Shown in pieces: positions 1-7,083 of a stretch of 14,496 nucleotides of DNA. The stretch is from positions 1 to 14,496 of the forward strand of contig SOKD01000091.1 in the NCBI GenBank assembly GCA_004376305.1, given 5' to 3'. Position 1 is the stretch's first letter. Each line of letters begins with the position of its first letter. This DNA comes from Candidatus Cloacimonadota bacterium (GTDB lineage: Bacteria > Hydrothermota > E44-bin80). Below the pieces are notes generated by a model. That model was not told the origin of the DNA and ran no database searches. It saw only the letters and a list, made by a program, of their open reading frames with translations. A program made the translations under genes and the position numbers.

Positions 1-136
1 TTCTAAAACCTGGAACTGCAGCGCTGTTTTTATACTCTCGGGCAACCTTTGATCTCTCCTGCTCAAGGTTACTATAGGGCAGTGATACATGAACTTCCCG
101 AATGTAAGATTTCGGTTTCTCTATCTTCACTTCCAT
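1..136 (-). CDS. tig: Trigger factor, N-terminal 45 codons (runs off the window)
   Basis: Trigger factor is the ribosome-associated peptidyl-prolyl isomerase and chaperone that meets nascent chains at the exit tunnel. Only the beginning of the ribosome-binding domain is visible. It opens MEVKIEKPKSYIREVHVSLP, has the usual basic/acidic helix, and ends at the window edge with VPGFR. That is the start of the family's GFRxGKxP loop, which contacts ribosomal protein L23. The ATG at 136 gives an N-terminus of family-typical length. An in-frame ATG at 148 would add MVFP. Neither has a clear Shine-Dalgarno sequence. A promoter-like element lies just upstream (159-187), so the leader would be very short. 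Family assignment rests on the N-terminal pattern alone. Confidence 0.85.
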   Translation of the reverse strand, partial: MEVKIEKPKSYIREVHVSLPYSNLEQERSKVAREYKNSAAVPGFR

Positions 137-152
137 AGGAAATACCATTTAG

Positions 153-188
153 TTCGTTATTATCGTTAACTTCGTTTAGAGCGTTAAC
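153..188. repeat. Two tandem copies of an 18-bp unit upstream of tig
   Basis: Plus-strand units ttcgttattatcgttaac (153-170) and ttcgtttagagcgttaac (171-188) agree at 14 of 18 positions. A further partial copy of the ttcgtt core is at 199-204. On the minus strand each unit begins GTTAACG. The repeat overlaps the candidate tig promoter, so it could be a pair of regulator-binding sites or a chance duplication. Confidence 0.6.
159..187 (-). promoter_or_regulatory. Candidate sigma-70 promoter of tig
   Basis: On the minus strand, TTAACG (4 of 6 matches to the -35 consensus) is followed after 17 nt by GATAAT (5 of 6 to the -10 consensus). Transcription would begin near 152, leaving about 15 nt before the ATG at 136 and almost nothing before the alternative ATG at 148. 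The element sits in a tandem 18-bp repeat, so part of the match could be fortuitous. Confidence 0.4.
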
Positions 189-217
189 ATCATTTTGTTC
201 GTTTTCCTGGTTTGTTT

Positions 218-320
218 GTCATTGCGAGTATTCTTCTATATTTACCCTATTAGAAAGTCCTTCGGCTTACCATTTGGGCCATGCAAACTCCTAACGGGGT
301 TTACTGCCAAAGCAATCTCA
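218..320. repeat. Palindromic REP-like intergenic element
   Basis: The element begins GTCATTGCGAG (218-228) and ends AAAGCAATCTCA (309-320), with ATTGC/GCAAT as outer complementary ends. Inside, ACCCTATTAG (243-252) can pair with CTAACGGGGT (291-300) at 9 of 10 positions, counting one G-T wobble. The end sequences resemble the dispersed repeats of the form CATTGCGAG...AAGCAATCTC that I recall from many bacterial genomes. Only one copy is in the window, so its repeat status is inferred. It lies between tRNA-Leu and tig and contains no credible gene. Confidence 0.55.
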
Positions 321-393
321 TTTTTAGCTTTTAATATTTCACTTTTTACTTTTTACTTGTGTGTCGTCTGTTTGCTCTTTTCTGCCTTATTTG

Positions 394-476
394 TGCGAGA
401 GGGGGGAATTGAACCCCCACCCCTAAACAGGACTGGATCCTAAATCCAGCGCGTCTTCCATTTCCGCCACCCTCGC
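394..476 (-). tRNA. tRNA-Leu (anticodon UAG)
   Basis: This is an 83-nt type II tRNA. The acceptor stem GCGAGGG pairs with CTCTCGC (one G-T wobble) and is followed by discriminator A. The anticodon arm is CTGGA-TTTAGGA-TCCAG, giving anticodon UAG, which reads CUA and other CUN codons. A long variable arm (CCT-GTTT-AGG) typical of tRNA-Leu precedes the T-arm GGGGG-TTCAATT-CCCCC. The 3' CCA is not encoded (the next bases are CAA), so a CCA-adding enzyme is required. It has its own upstream promoter. Confidence 0.95.
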
Positions 477-515
477 AATCTCTTGTAAGTCATTCAATCA
501 AATAACTTCAATTAA

Positions 516-544
516 ATAGTAACTTGATTTTCATGGCATGTCAA
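516..544 (-). promoter_or_regulatory. Sigma-70 promoter of tRNA-Leu
   Basis: On the minus strand, a perfect -35 box TTGACA (544-539) is followed after 17 nt by TACTAT (521-516; 4 of 6). Initiation near 508 would leave a 5' leader of roughly 30 nt before the tRNA, to be removed by RNase P. The position between the upstream operon's terminator and the tRNA supports the call. The interval 545-653 holds nothing else I can identify. Confidence 0.65.
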
Positions 545-653
545 GTGAAAAGTTACACTGAGAGATTATGGTACGCGGATGAAATGCAAATTACAGGTTA
601 TCAGGTGGCAATACAAGGCAGAAACAGAATAGTGAAAAACCGATAATGATGAG

Positions 654-675
654 AAAAACAATGCACGATTGCATT
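654..675 (-). terminator. Rho-independent terminator of the bamA-lpx operon
   Basis: Directly after the TAG stop of the channel-like gene, the minus strand reads AATGCA-ATCG-TGCATT-GTTTTT. This is a perfect 6-bp stem with a 4-nt loop (660-675) followed by five T residues (658-654). The stem is short with two G-C pairs, so it may be only moderately efficient, but the placement is ideal. Confidence 0.7.
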
Positions 676-676
676 A

Positions 677-1762
677 CTATTTCTGAGTTAGAAATGACAA
701 TTGAGGACGACTAAAGGAAATAAGGAAAATTTTATCATCTTCCGCAAAGGTCTGAAAATGCTCCTTCCTTGGATTAAGCACTATTTTTCCTTTATGCTTC
801 ACGCCAATCAGAATTGATGGGTTTTTCCCCAGTCTCTTTGACAGAATATCAGCTCCTAATTCCTCAAACGTTTTTCCATAGTAATTTGGAGGAACAGGTA
901 GCTGGTAAATTTCATTTGTTTCCTCACTCACTGTTACAAGGTTCGTATATACGGTGCTCAATCCCGGTGTAAGTGCAGATTGCGAAATAATTCTGAGTGC
1001 AAATTCTCCTGCTGAAATAATTTCATCACAACCAGCCTTTCGAAGATGCTCGAAGTTCTTGCGTGCAACAGCTTCCGTTACAACGTGTATTTTTGCACAA
1101 TCACTTTCAATGCATAATTGCTTAATGGTCAATGCAACAAGGATTGACTGAGCATCCGCATGCTCACCAGCACTCTTTTGCGAAAGGATAATACATGAGA
1201 AGCATTTCCGTATATTTGCATGATTCAAAACCACTTCACTTGTTGGATCTCCCTTTACGAGGTAAACATATTTGAATTCCTCAAGCTCCGAGAGCGTTTC
1301 CTCCGGTATTTCACTTGAAATGATTACAATGGCTCTTTTTATTTTCAGGGCTTTGGCTCTCAGTTCCGCAACAATACTCACGCCCTTTTCATTCCAGTTA
1401 CATATGACAATATGGTCTTTGATGTTTTTGGGTGGCATAAATCTTTTCCCTCCTATTCGTTTCTCAACAAAAATTGAGGCAACAGTTCCCGTAAAGACCC
1501 CGACAACACCAAGGCTGAGTACAAGTATTATCGTTGCTGTTATTTTTCCCGCAAGCGATTCCGGTTGACCGCTGTCGAGTCCACTGAATAAATAAACCGC
1601 AATATTCCAGAAACATTTTGGCACGTTTCCGAACTCGTCTGGATTACCTTTATGCTCAAACATCCACAGCAACAATGCGCCAGCAATCCATATACATACT
1701 ATAACTATCAACAACCTTAAGAACTCATGTTCCCAGAAAAATCGTTTCAAACGAATAACCAA
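677..1762 (-). CDS. Two-TM ion-channel-like protein with cytoplasmic RCK (TrkA-N/TrkA-C) domains
   Basis: This 361-residue protein has the layout of MthK-type channels: TM1 (about 14-36), a pore loop (about 48-66), TM2 (about 71-98), an RCK/TrkA-N domain starting HIVICNWNEKG (about 117-255) and a TrkA-C-like domain (about 275-350). Such proteins conduct K+ and are gated by ligands on the RCK ring. The pore loop is unusual: where TVGYGD is expected it reads FSGLDS, keeping the following P and G (QPESLAG). Selectivity is therefore unknown and the protein could be a non-K+ channel or a sensor. The start is a TTG; AGAGG overlapping the lpxA stop is 9 nt upstream. The gene begins 5 nt after lpxA and is the last gene of the operon. 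I am sure of the architecture but not of the transported ion. Confidence 0.85.
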   Translation of the reverse strand: MVIRLKRFFWEHEFLRLLIVIVCIWIAGALLLWMFEHKGNPDEFGNVPKCFWNIAVYLFSGLDSGQPESLAGKITATIILVLSLGVVGVFTGTVASIFVEKRIGGKRFMPPKNIKDHIVICNWNEKGVSIVAELRAKALKIKRAIVIISSEIPEETLSELEEFKYVYLVKGDPTSEVVLNHANIRKCFSCIILSQKSAGEHADAQSILVALTIKQLCIESDCAKIHVVTEAVARKNFEHLRKAGCDEIISAGEFALRIISQSALTPGLSTVYTNLVTVSEETNEIYQLPVPPNYYGKTFEELGADILSKRLGKNPSILIGVKHKGKIVLNPRKEHFQTFAEDDKIFLISFSRPQLSFLTQK

Positions 1763-1767
1763 TACTG

Positions 1768-2544
1768 TTAACCTCTGACAATCCCTCTTTTGCTTTTGGC
1801 AATAAACCGCAGCAGATTCTTTATCTCATCTGTTTGAGGCAATTCGCTCTGTATCTTCTCAACAGCCTGTTTTGTATTTAGTCCTTTATCAAGTATAAAC
1901 TTAATCGCCTTTTTTAATACAGTTACTGCTTCTTTCTTAAAGTTATTTCTACGCAAACCTATACTATTGAGACCATGTATCCTGAGTGGATCACCCCCTG
2001 CAAGCGCATAGGGAATCACATCATTAACAACTCTGTATCCTCCCCCTATAATTGAATACCTCCCGATCCTACAAAACTGGTGTATCGGTACCAAAGCACT
2101 CAGAAAGACGAAATCCTCAATAATTACAAAGCCACCCATCTGTGTTGCATTCGCAATAATCACATTGTTTCCTATCTGGCAATCATGTGCGATATGAACA
2201 TATGCCATAATATAACAATTCGATCCAATTCTTGTATTTGAATCTTTTTCAGTTGCCCGGTGCACCGTGACAAATTCGCGAATAATATTGTCGTCTCCAA
2301 TTTCAACACCGCTTTTCCAACCAGCAAATTTAATATCCTGTGGATCACCTCCTATGAGTGCAGCATGGCAAATCTTATTGTTCTCACCTATTTTTGTACC
2401 AGCCTTAAGGAGTACATGATTCTCCACCACTGTTCCCGTACCAATAACAACATCTTGTTCTATAATGGAGTAATGACCAATGGTAACATTTTCACCAATT
2501 TTTGCGCCCGAATCAATAATCGCTGATTTTGCAATAGTGCTCAA
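1768..2544 (-). CDS. lpxA: Acyl-ACP:UDP-N-acetylglucosamine O-acyltransferase (LpxA)
   Basis: LpxA performs the first step of lipid A synthesis in the cytoplasm, moving a 3-hydroxyacyl chain from ACP to the 3-position of UDP-GlcNAc. At 258 residues it matches the usual size (E. coli 262). Residues 1 to about 185 are left-handed beta-helix hexapeptide repeats, followed by a helical C-terminus with GLNSIGLRRN. The catalytic region MAYVHIAHDCQIGNN carries His120, aligning with E. coli His125. The hydrocarbon-ruler position (E. coli Gly173) aligns with a Gly at about 168, which would permit a long acyl chain; this is inference. Translation starts at a TTG inside the fabZ stop (TTGA, 4-nt overlap), with AAGGGG 5 nt upstream. 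A requirement for UDP-GlcNAc rather than the 3-amino analogue cannot be read from sequence. Confidence 0.97.
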   Translation of the reverse strand: MSTIAKSAIIDSGAKIGENVTIGHYSIIEQDVVIGTGTVVENHVLLKAGTKIGENNKICHAALIGGDPQDIKFAGWKSGVEIGDDNIIREFVTVHRATEKDSNTRIGSNCYIMAYVHIAHDCQIGNNVIIANATQMGGFVIIEDFVFLSALVPIHQFCRIGRYSIIGGGYRVVNDVIPYALAGGDPLRIHGLNSIGLRRNNFKKEAVTVLKKAIKFILDKGLNTKQAVEKIQSELPQTDEIKNLLRFIAKSKRGIVRG

Positions 2545-2993
2545 GCTGGCCCCTTCCCTTTTTTCATAATAACAGCTGTAAATTTCCCTTCTGCAACGAG
2601 TTCATCATCTACAAATGCTTTCCCCTCGATAATGCATAACTTCTCTCTGAAACGCTTCAGTGCAAGTTCGCAACGGAGCTGGTCCCCCGGTCGAACCGGT
2701 TTTCTGAACTTTACCTTATCTATACTCATAAAATAGAGCAGTTTATTCTTCGTATTCATTCTGCTGAGCAAAAGGAAACCTCCAATTTGCACCATTGATT
2801 CAATAATAAGTACCCCGGGCATTACCGGATCCCCGGGAAAGTGACCTGAGAAGAATGGCTCATTGATTGTTACGTTCTTAATTCCTACAACAAAATCCTT
2901 TTCCAGTGAAATAATTCGATCAACAAGCAGAAAAGGGTAACGGTGCGGCATAATATCAAGAATTTCATGGATACTATAGCTTTTTTTCGCCAT
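2541..2993 (-). CDS. fabZ: 3-hydroxyacyl-ACP dehydratase FabZ
   Basis: FabZ dehydrates 3-hydroxyacyl-ACP to trans-2-enoyl-ACP in fatty-acid elongation. It competes with LpxA for the 3-hydroxyacyl-ACP pool, which may explain why the two genes sit together. The 150-residue hot-dog-fold protein has the N-terminal MPHRYPFLLVDR motif and the active site HFPGDPVMPGVLIIE, with His51 and Glu65 corresponding to the family's catalytic His and Glu. The ATG is preceded at 5 nt by GGAGG, the best ribosome-binding site of the operon. A 65-nt gap separates it from lpxC and it overlaps lpxA by 4 nt. Unlike Bacteroidetes, where LpxC and FabZ are often fused, the two are separate here. Confidence 0.97.
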   Translation of the reverse strand: MAKKSYSIHEILDIMPHRYPFLLVDRIISLEKDFVVGIKNVTINEPFFSGHFPGDPVMPGVLIIESMVQIGGFLLLSRMNTKNKLLYFMSIDKVKFRKPVRPGDQLRCELALKRFREKLCIIEGKAFVDDELVAEGKFTAVIMKKGKGPA

Positions 2994-3058
2994 ACTTTCC
3001 TCCCAAATTACCTTTAATTATTCCTGATCCCATAGTTCCCTTTAAGATAGCACAGAAT

Positions 3059-3925
3059 TCAATCCCCATCAATAAATTCTTTCTTTAGTTTTTTAAAAAA
3101 TTCAATGTGAGCAGTATGACCACCACAAAGAATCACGAAATGTCCGATAATTTTTCTTCCCAAAAGCGAGATATCACCAAGAAAATCAAGGATTTTATGT
3201 CTTACTAATTCATCAGCAAAACGCAGCGGAGAAGAATTCAAAAAACCATTTTTTGAATAAACAAGTGAGTTTTCAAGACTCCCACCCTTTATTAATCCCT
3301 GTTTTTGCAGCGGTTCGACCCATTCAAGGAAAGCAAACGTTCTTGCGGGAGCAATCTCACGGACAAAGCATTCGGGACTCATTACCATTGTTTTCATCTG
3401 TGTCAGTTTTGGATAATCCTTGTAACTAATGAAGTAGCTAATAGTAAATTCCGGCGATGGAAAGACAGCGAGAAAACTCCCCTTATGCTCGTAATTCAAA
3501 GGATATTTAATTACTATATCATCATGAACCTGCTCCGATTGTTTTTCCACGATCCTGGTTCCGTCAAGTATTTTCACAAGAGGCAAGGCACTTCCATCCA
3601 TAATCGGCAATTCATCACCCTCCAGAATTACCTCTACACCATCAATCTCAAGGCTGTATAAAGCAGCAAGGAGATGCTCAACGACTGCAAAAGAGACATT
3701 GGAGCTGCCAAGGGTTGTTCCATGCACCGTATCAGTAACATTGTCAAGAGAAGCAGCAACACATACACCAGCATTCTCTCCGCTTTTTCGAAAATAAATG
3801 CCATCAGATGAAGGATGAAGGGTAACTTTAGTCATTGCTCCTGAATGCACTCCGATACCTTCAAATGTAATAGGTTGCTGAATGGTTCTATGGATTTTCT
3901 TTGACAGATTCAATTTCCTTTTCAA
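3059..3925 (-). CDS. lpxC: UDP-3-O-acyl-N-acetylglucosamine deacetylase (LpxC)
   Basis: LpxC is the zinc-dependent deacetylase that commits UDP-3-O-acyl-GlcNAc to lipid A. All key positions are present (numbering from the start used here): Glu83-His84 in VVEHLLAAL, His243-Lys244 and Asp247 in HKILD, and His270 in CGGHTAH. These match E. coli Glu78, His79, His238, Lys239, Asp242 and His265. The start is uncertain, because no ATG or GTG precedes the conserved HRTIQQPITFEGIGVHSG. In-frame TTG codons occur at 3946 (no ribosome-binding site), 3925 (TGGA about 5 nt upstream) and 3913 (AGGA only 2 nt upstream). I used 3925, which overlaps the end of lpxD by 38 nt. The reading frame therefore starts inside lpxD, which suggests translational coupling. 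Confidence 0.95.
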   Translation of the reverse strand: MKRKLNLSKKIHRTIQQPITFEGIGVHSGAMTKVTLHPSSDGIYFRKSGENAGVCVAASLDNVTDTVHGTTLGSSNVSFAVVEHLLAALYSLEIDGVEVILEGDELPIMDGSALPLVKILDGTRIVEKQSEQVHDDIVIKYPLNYEHKGSFLAVFPSPEFTISYFISYKDYPKLTQMKTMVMSPECFVREIAPARTFAFLEWVEPLQKQGLIKGGSLENSLVYSKNGFLNSSPLRFADELVRHKILDFLGDISLLGRKIIGHFVILCGGHTAHIEFFKKLKKEFIDGD

Positions 3926-4928
3926 TTTTTTCCAGGTTCTTTTCAATCTGTTTGACGCGCTTCAGAAGTTCCGGAAGTCTCAAGGACGCTGCATATATGC
4001 GGCGAGCAAGACTGTGATCTCTTGCTGGGTAACCGGAATAGAGTGCATGTGGTGGAATGTTCTTCGTAACTCCTCCCTGAGCTGCCACAATAGCTCCATC
4101 GCCTATTTCAAGATGGTCAGCTACCCCAACCTGTCCGGCAAGAATGACGCCATTACCTATTTTGCAACTCCCTGCAATTCCCACCTGCGCAATGATTAGG
4201 CTATCTTCACCAATTGTCACATTATGTCCGACCTGAACAAGATTGTCAATTTTTGTTCCTCGTCTTATTATGGTTTTGCCAAATGATGCCCTATCAATGG
4301 TAACGTTTGCGCCAATTTCGCAATCATCCTCAATAACAACAATGCCAATCTGTGGGATTTTATGATGCTTCTTTTCAACTGTTGCATATGCATATCCATC
4401 ACTTCCAAGAACTGCTCCAGCATGAACGATTACCCTGTTCCCAATAAGCGTTCTTCCTTTAATCGTGGTTGATGCCTTCAATACGACATCATTACCAATT
4501 TCACAATTTTTTCCAATATAAGTAAAGGGATAAATTCTTGTATTCTTGCCTACCTTTACTCCATTGCAAATTGTGACATACGGACCAATGTAAGCATTTT
4601 CTTCAATCGTAACATCATCTTCAATTATTGCATACTTCGAGATGCCCTTTTCTGGCGTCTCTGGCGGATGAAAATAATTGATAACCTTGATAAAAGAAAG
4701 AGCTGGATATTCAGCAAAAATATTAATTTTGCCTTCAACGGCAAACGATTTTCTTGTAATAATGCATGTTGCTTCGGAGGATTTCGCTGCCTCCAAAAAT
4801 CTTTCATTCTCAAGATAACTTATTTCAGATTTTTTTGCGGTATCAAGACCAGCAACGCCGGTTATTTTTGCATTTTCATCACCACTAATTTCACCATCAA
4901 TAAGCGTTGCTAATTCTTTGACGTTCAT
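3888..4928 (-). CDS. lpxD: UDP-3-O-(3-hydroxyacyl)glucosamine N-acyltransferase (LpxD)
   Basis: LpxD adds the second, N-linked hydroxyacyl chain to the LpxC product, giving UDP-2,3-diacylglucosamine. The 346-residue protein shows the standard order. An N-terminal uridine-binding domain spans about 1-95. A left-handed beta-helix spans about 97-300 with the signature GSDGYAYA (175-182) and catalytic His235 in NLVQVGHNV (E. coli His239). A C-terminal helix from about 306 becomes a strongly charged coiled-coil segment (about 323-344). That tail is coding for both LpxD and, in another frame, the possible beginning of LpxC. The ATG overlaps the preceding stop as ATGA with only a weak purine-rich leader. 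Confidence 0.97.
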   Translation of the reverse strand: MNVKELATLIDGEISGDENAKITGVAGLDTAKKSEISYLENERFLEAAKSSEATCIITRKSFAVEGKINIFAEYPALSFIKVINYFHPPETPEKGISKYAIIEDDVTIEENAYIGPYVTICNGVKVGKNTRIYPFTYIGKNCEIGNDVVLKASTTIKGRTLIGNRVIVHAGAVLGSDGYAYATVEKKHHKIPQIGIVVIEDDCEIGANVTIDRASFGKTIIRRGTKIDNLVQVGHNVTIGEDSLIIAQVGIAGSCKIGNGVILAGQVGVADHLEIGDGAIVAAQGGVTKNIPPHALYSGYPARDHSLARRIYAASLRLPELLKRVKQIEKNLEKIEKEIESVKENP

Positions 4929-5881
4929 TTCTTCTTGATTTCCCGTCCAAGATATGTCATCACATCTCCGGCTAATTTCTCCATCTTATCCCGTTCATCT
5001 ATAGTGAAATCTTTTTTAATAATTTCATTTCCACTATTGAAATTTATCCACTTTAGCTTTAAGGTAATCTTTCCGGAAGAAAGATCAATGTGCCCAAATA
5101 CAACAATATCCGCATCAATGCGTCTTGAAACAAGGAGAATCTGATTATCATCAAGTTCATCCTCCTTCATAAAACCCAACAATGACATCGCCTCACTGAC
5201 TCTTCGACCTTCAACTGCTTCGAATTTCGCAAATTTATTAAGACCCGCACGAATGAACGTAGAAATTTGACGTCCAAGATTTTGAGATTCGGCTTCAGAA
5301 CTTATATTTTCAAAAAGAAAAACGTAAAATTCTGTCTCCGGCTTTACAGGTGAGACAACAGTAAATTCTTTATTAATTTCATACAGGACTCTTTCGGTTA
5401 AATCAAGACCCGTTTTTACAAATACAATATTACCCTTGCTAATGTCAAAAATAATAACATATTCATCCTCTTCGCCAATTTTTTCAATGATATTGCTGAT
5501 TTCTTCTATAACAGGTTTCAGCAACTCTTCGTGTTTCTTCTGTAATTTTCCATTCTCTCCCCAGATTTCTTTCAAGAATTGCTCGTATTCCTTTTCCTTC
5601 TCCTGAATCTCCTTCTTTTTCTTCTTCTTTGTTTCCTCAGATAACATCAGGTCCTGATTCTCCAATTCATTCCTGAGTTTTTTAATCGCAGATTTTTTAT
5701 CCTGTGCTTCATTTTCCCATTCTGCAACAAGTTTATTGTACTGATTTTTTAAATTGCTGCTGCCTTTGTAGCCATAAATAATCTTCTCTGAATCGATGTA
5801 TCCAATTTTTTCCGCAGAAAAGAGGGAGGCAACAAATAATAGAATAATAGCGGTGAAAATACTAATGGTACGCTTCATCAT
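4925..5881 (-). CDS. Skp/OmpH-like periplasmic chaperone fused to a TolB_N/FlgO-like domain
   Basis: The first half is Skp/OmpH-like. After a signal peptide (about 1-23, cleavage near LFSA/EK) comes KIGYIDSEKIIYGY, then a long Lys/Glu-rich coiled coil (about 45-135), then VIFDISKGNIVFVKTGLDLTE. Skp trimers hold unfolded outer-membrane proteins in the periplasm for BamA. Typical Skp proteins have 160-190 residues; this one has 318. The extra region (about 184-318) carries FYVFLFENISSEAESQNLGR, then RRVSEAM, then RRIDADIVVFGHIDLSSGKI. This is the alpha/beta pattern of TolB N-terminal, FlgO and related domains. It starts at ATG 5881 (or 5878), preceded by GAGG; the ATG shares one base with the upstream TAA. 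Between bamA and lpxD is the usual place for skp. The fusion is seen directly; the role of the second domain is unknown. Confidence 0.85.
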   Translation of the reverse strand: MMKRTISIFTAIILLFVASLFSAEKIGYIDSEKIIYGYKGSSNLKNQYNKLVAEWENEAQDKKSAIKKLRNELENQDLMLSEETKKKKKKEIQEKEKEYEQFLKEIWGENGKLQKKHEELLKPVIEEISNIIEKIGEEDEYVIIFDISKGNIVFVKTGLDLTERVLYEINKEFTVVSPVKPETEFYVFLFENISSEAESQNLGRQISTFIRAGLNKFAKFEAVEGRRVSEAMSLLGFMKEDELDDNQILLVSRRIDADIVVFGHIDLSSGKITLKLKWINFNSGNEIIKKDFTIDERDKMEKLAGDVMTYLGREIKKK

Positions 5882-7062
5882 TACCACCTCTCATAAAAAT
5901 TAAATCCGATATGAACACTGTAGAAATGTTCCTCTATGGTACTCGTTTTTCTCCTGCCGGCAATAAAAGCAACATCAAGATAACCATCTTTCCTCAAAAC
6001 AGGAATCGCGATTCCCAATGTAACGCCATCATCAACTATGCTACTTTCTGACAGATCTTTGAAATACCATGGTTTGTGAAAGTATCCAAGTCGCAAAGGA
6101 ATACTTCTGCCCTTGTATCCTCGTGACCTCTTATATTCAAACCCAACACCGTATGACAGAACATCAAAAAAGTCATCTTTTTCTTGCCCATTAATCCTGA
6201 AACCACTCCAGTTTCTGTAACGGAGAGTAAAGAGAAGATTAAAATCATTCCCTATTGCAAGATCACTGCCAAGTGCAAAAAGCATTGGAAATTCAACTTC
6301 ATCTTCGCTCAGAGTTGTATCATGGTGAATATATGAAAGACTTTTTGTTACCCTTTTGCACACAATGGGAAGGTCATAGCCGCAATTAAGACGCAGCGGC
6401 TCAAAATCGAAGACGATCCCAAATCCGTAGCTGGATCCCAAATAGGAACTCTTCAACGAGTCCCTTGTATCACGGAAAAGCGTATCAGCAAAATTTGTTA
6501 TCCATATTTCTTCTGCTCCACCGAAAAGGACATTGAGGGAGAGTCCCATACCAATCTTATCTCCAATTCTTTTTGCAATCTCTATATTTCCCAGCGTCAA
6601 TTGTCCCTTTTTTGAGAATTCTTCACGGTATACAATGCCATTTACAGAATCAGAATTAGCTATGAAATTCGAGTTGAAATCCATATTTTTCTGCAAATGG
6701 AATCCAAAAGCAAAGCTTTTAGGAAGTGTGGTCGCACCTTTTATACATGGAAGAGAGTAGTAATGCATTACGTTTTTTTCACCTTCGCCCGATGTCTCAA
6801 GACGCAATCCACTGTATGTAATACCAATTCCCGCGCTCCTTAGAAATGCTATTGAACCGGCTGTATTTGAAGAAACCGTACCAGGAATCTCCACAAAACC
6901 AAGTCCACTCATGTGTGCATCACCGCCAAGCATCGATTCACCCTCTCCTTTGAAACTATATATCGATTGTGAATATAGCAAGCTGAAATTGCCAACGCTC
7001 ATGAGGAAAACCAAAAAAGAAGGAATGATTCTTAGAAAACAACTATTTTTACGCATTTTCAT
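5881..7062 (-). CDS. Outer-membrane beta-barrel protein, PorV/FadL-like (function unknown)
   Basis: This 393-residue protein has a long signal peptide (about 1-32, basic start then a hydrophobic stretch, cleavage near LLYSQ/S). After it come alternating amphipathic strands, from GIGITYSGLRLE to the final HIGFNFYERW. The aromatic last residue and alternating pattern suit a BAM-assembled barrel. The beginning of the mature protein (GGDAHMSGLGFVEIPG, SSNTAGSIAFL) resembles PorV/FadL-type barrels, in which a Gly-rich stretch and an Asn motif precede the first strand. I do not assign a substrate. There is no clear Shine-Dalgarno sequence at ATG 7062 or 7056. It ends one base into the Skp-like gene (TAATG), so the two are probably translationally coupled. 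It could be a client, a porin or a partner of the preceding lipoprotein. Confidence 0.7.
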   Translation of the reverse strand: MKMRKNSCFLRIIPSFLVFLMSVGNFSLLYSQSIYSFKGEGESMLGGDAHMSGLGFVEIPGTVSSNTAGSIAFLRSAGIGITYSGLRLETSGEGEKNVMHYYSLPCIKGATTLPKSFAFGFHLQKNMDFNSNFIANSDSVNGIVYREEFSKKGQLTLGNIEIAKRIGDKIGMGLSLNVLFGGAEEIWITNFADTLFRDTRDSLKSSYLGSSYGFGIVFDFEPLRLNCGYDLPIVCKRVTKSLSYIHHDTTLSEDEVEFPMLFALGSDLAIGNDFNLLFTLRYRNWSGFRINGQEKDDFFDVLSYGVGFEYKRSRGYKGRSIPLRLGYFHKPWYFKDLSESSIVDDGVTLGIAIPVLRKDGYLDVAFIAGRRKTSTIEEHFYSVHIGFNFYERW

Positions 7063-7083
7063 TGTATGTATAGTAACAATCAG

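Noticed and set aside
341..358. Short tandem acttttt repeats as a terminator for the tRNA
   Set aside because: On the transcribed minus strand this is an A-rich run without a hairpin, so it cannot act as an intrinsic terminator. It looks like simple low-complexity sequence.
195..443. 82-codon plus-strand open frame between tig and tRNA-Leu
   Set aside because: It runs through the palindromic repeat and into the antisense strand of the tRNA. Its end, REGGIEPPPLNRTGS, is the well-known artefact of translating a tRNA backwards. No ribosome-binding site.
3305..3661. 118-codon plus-strand open frame opposite lpxC
   Set aside because: lpxC is certain in this interval by its catalytic motifs; the opposite frame shows no protein-like features.
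5600..5680. A-rich Lys codon run in the Skp-like gene as a possible frameshift site
   Set aside because: The longest A run before G is five, short of the A-AAA-AAG slippery heptamer, and the frame continues into a sensible C-terminal domain.
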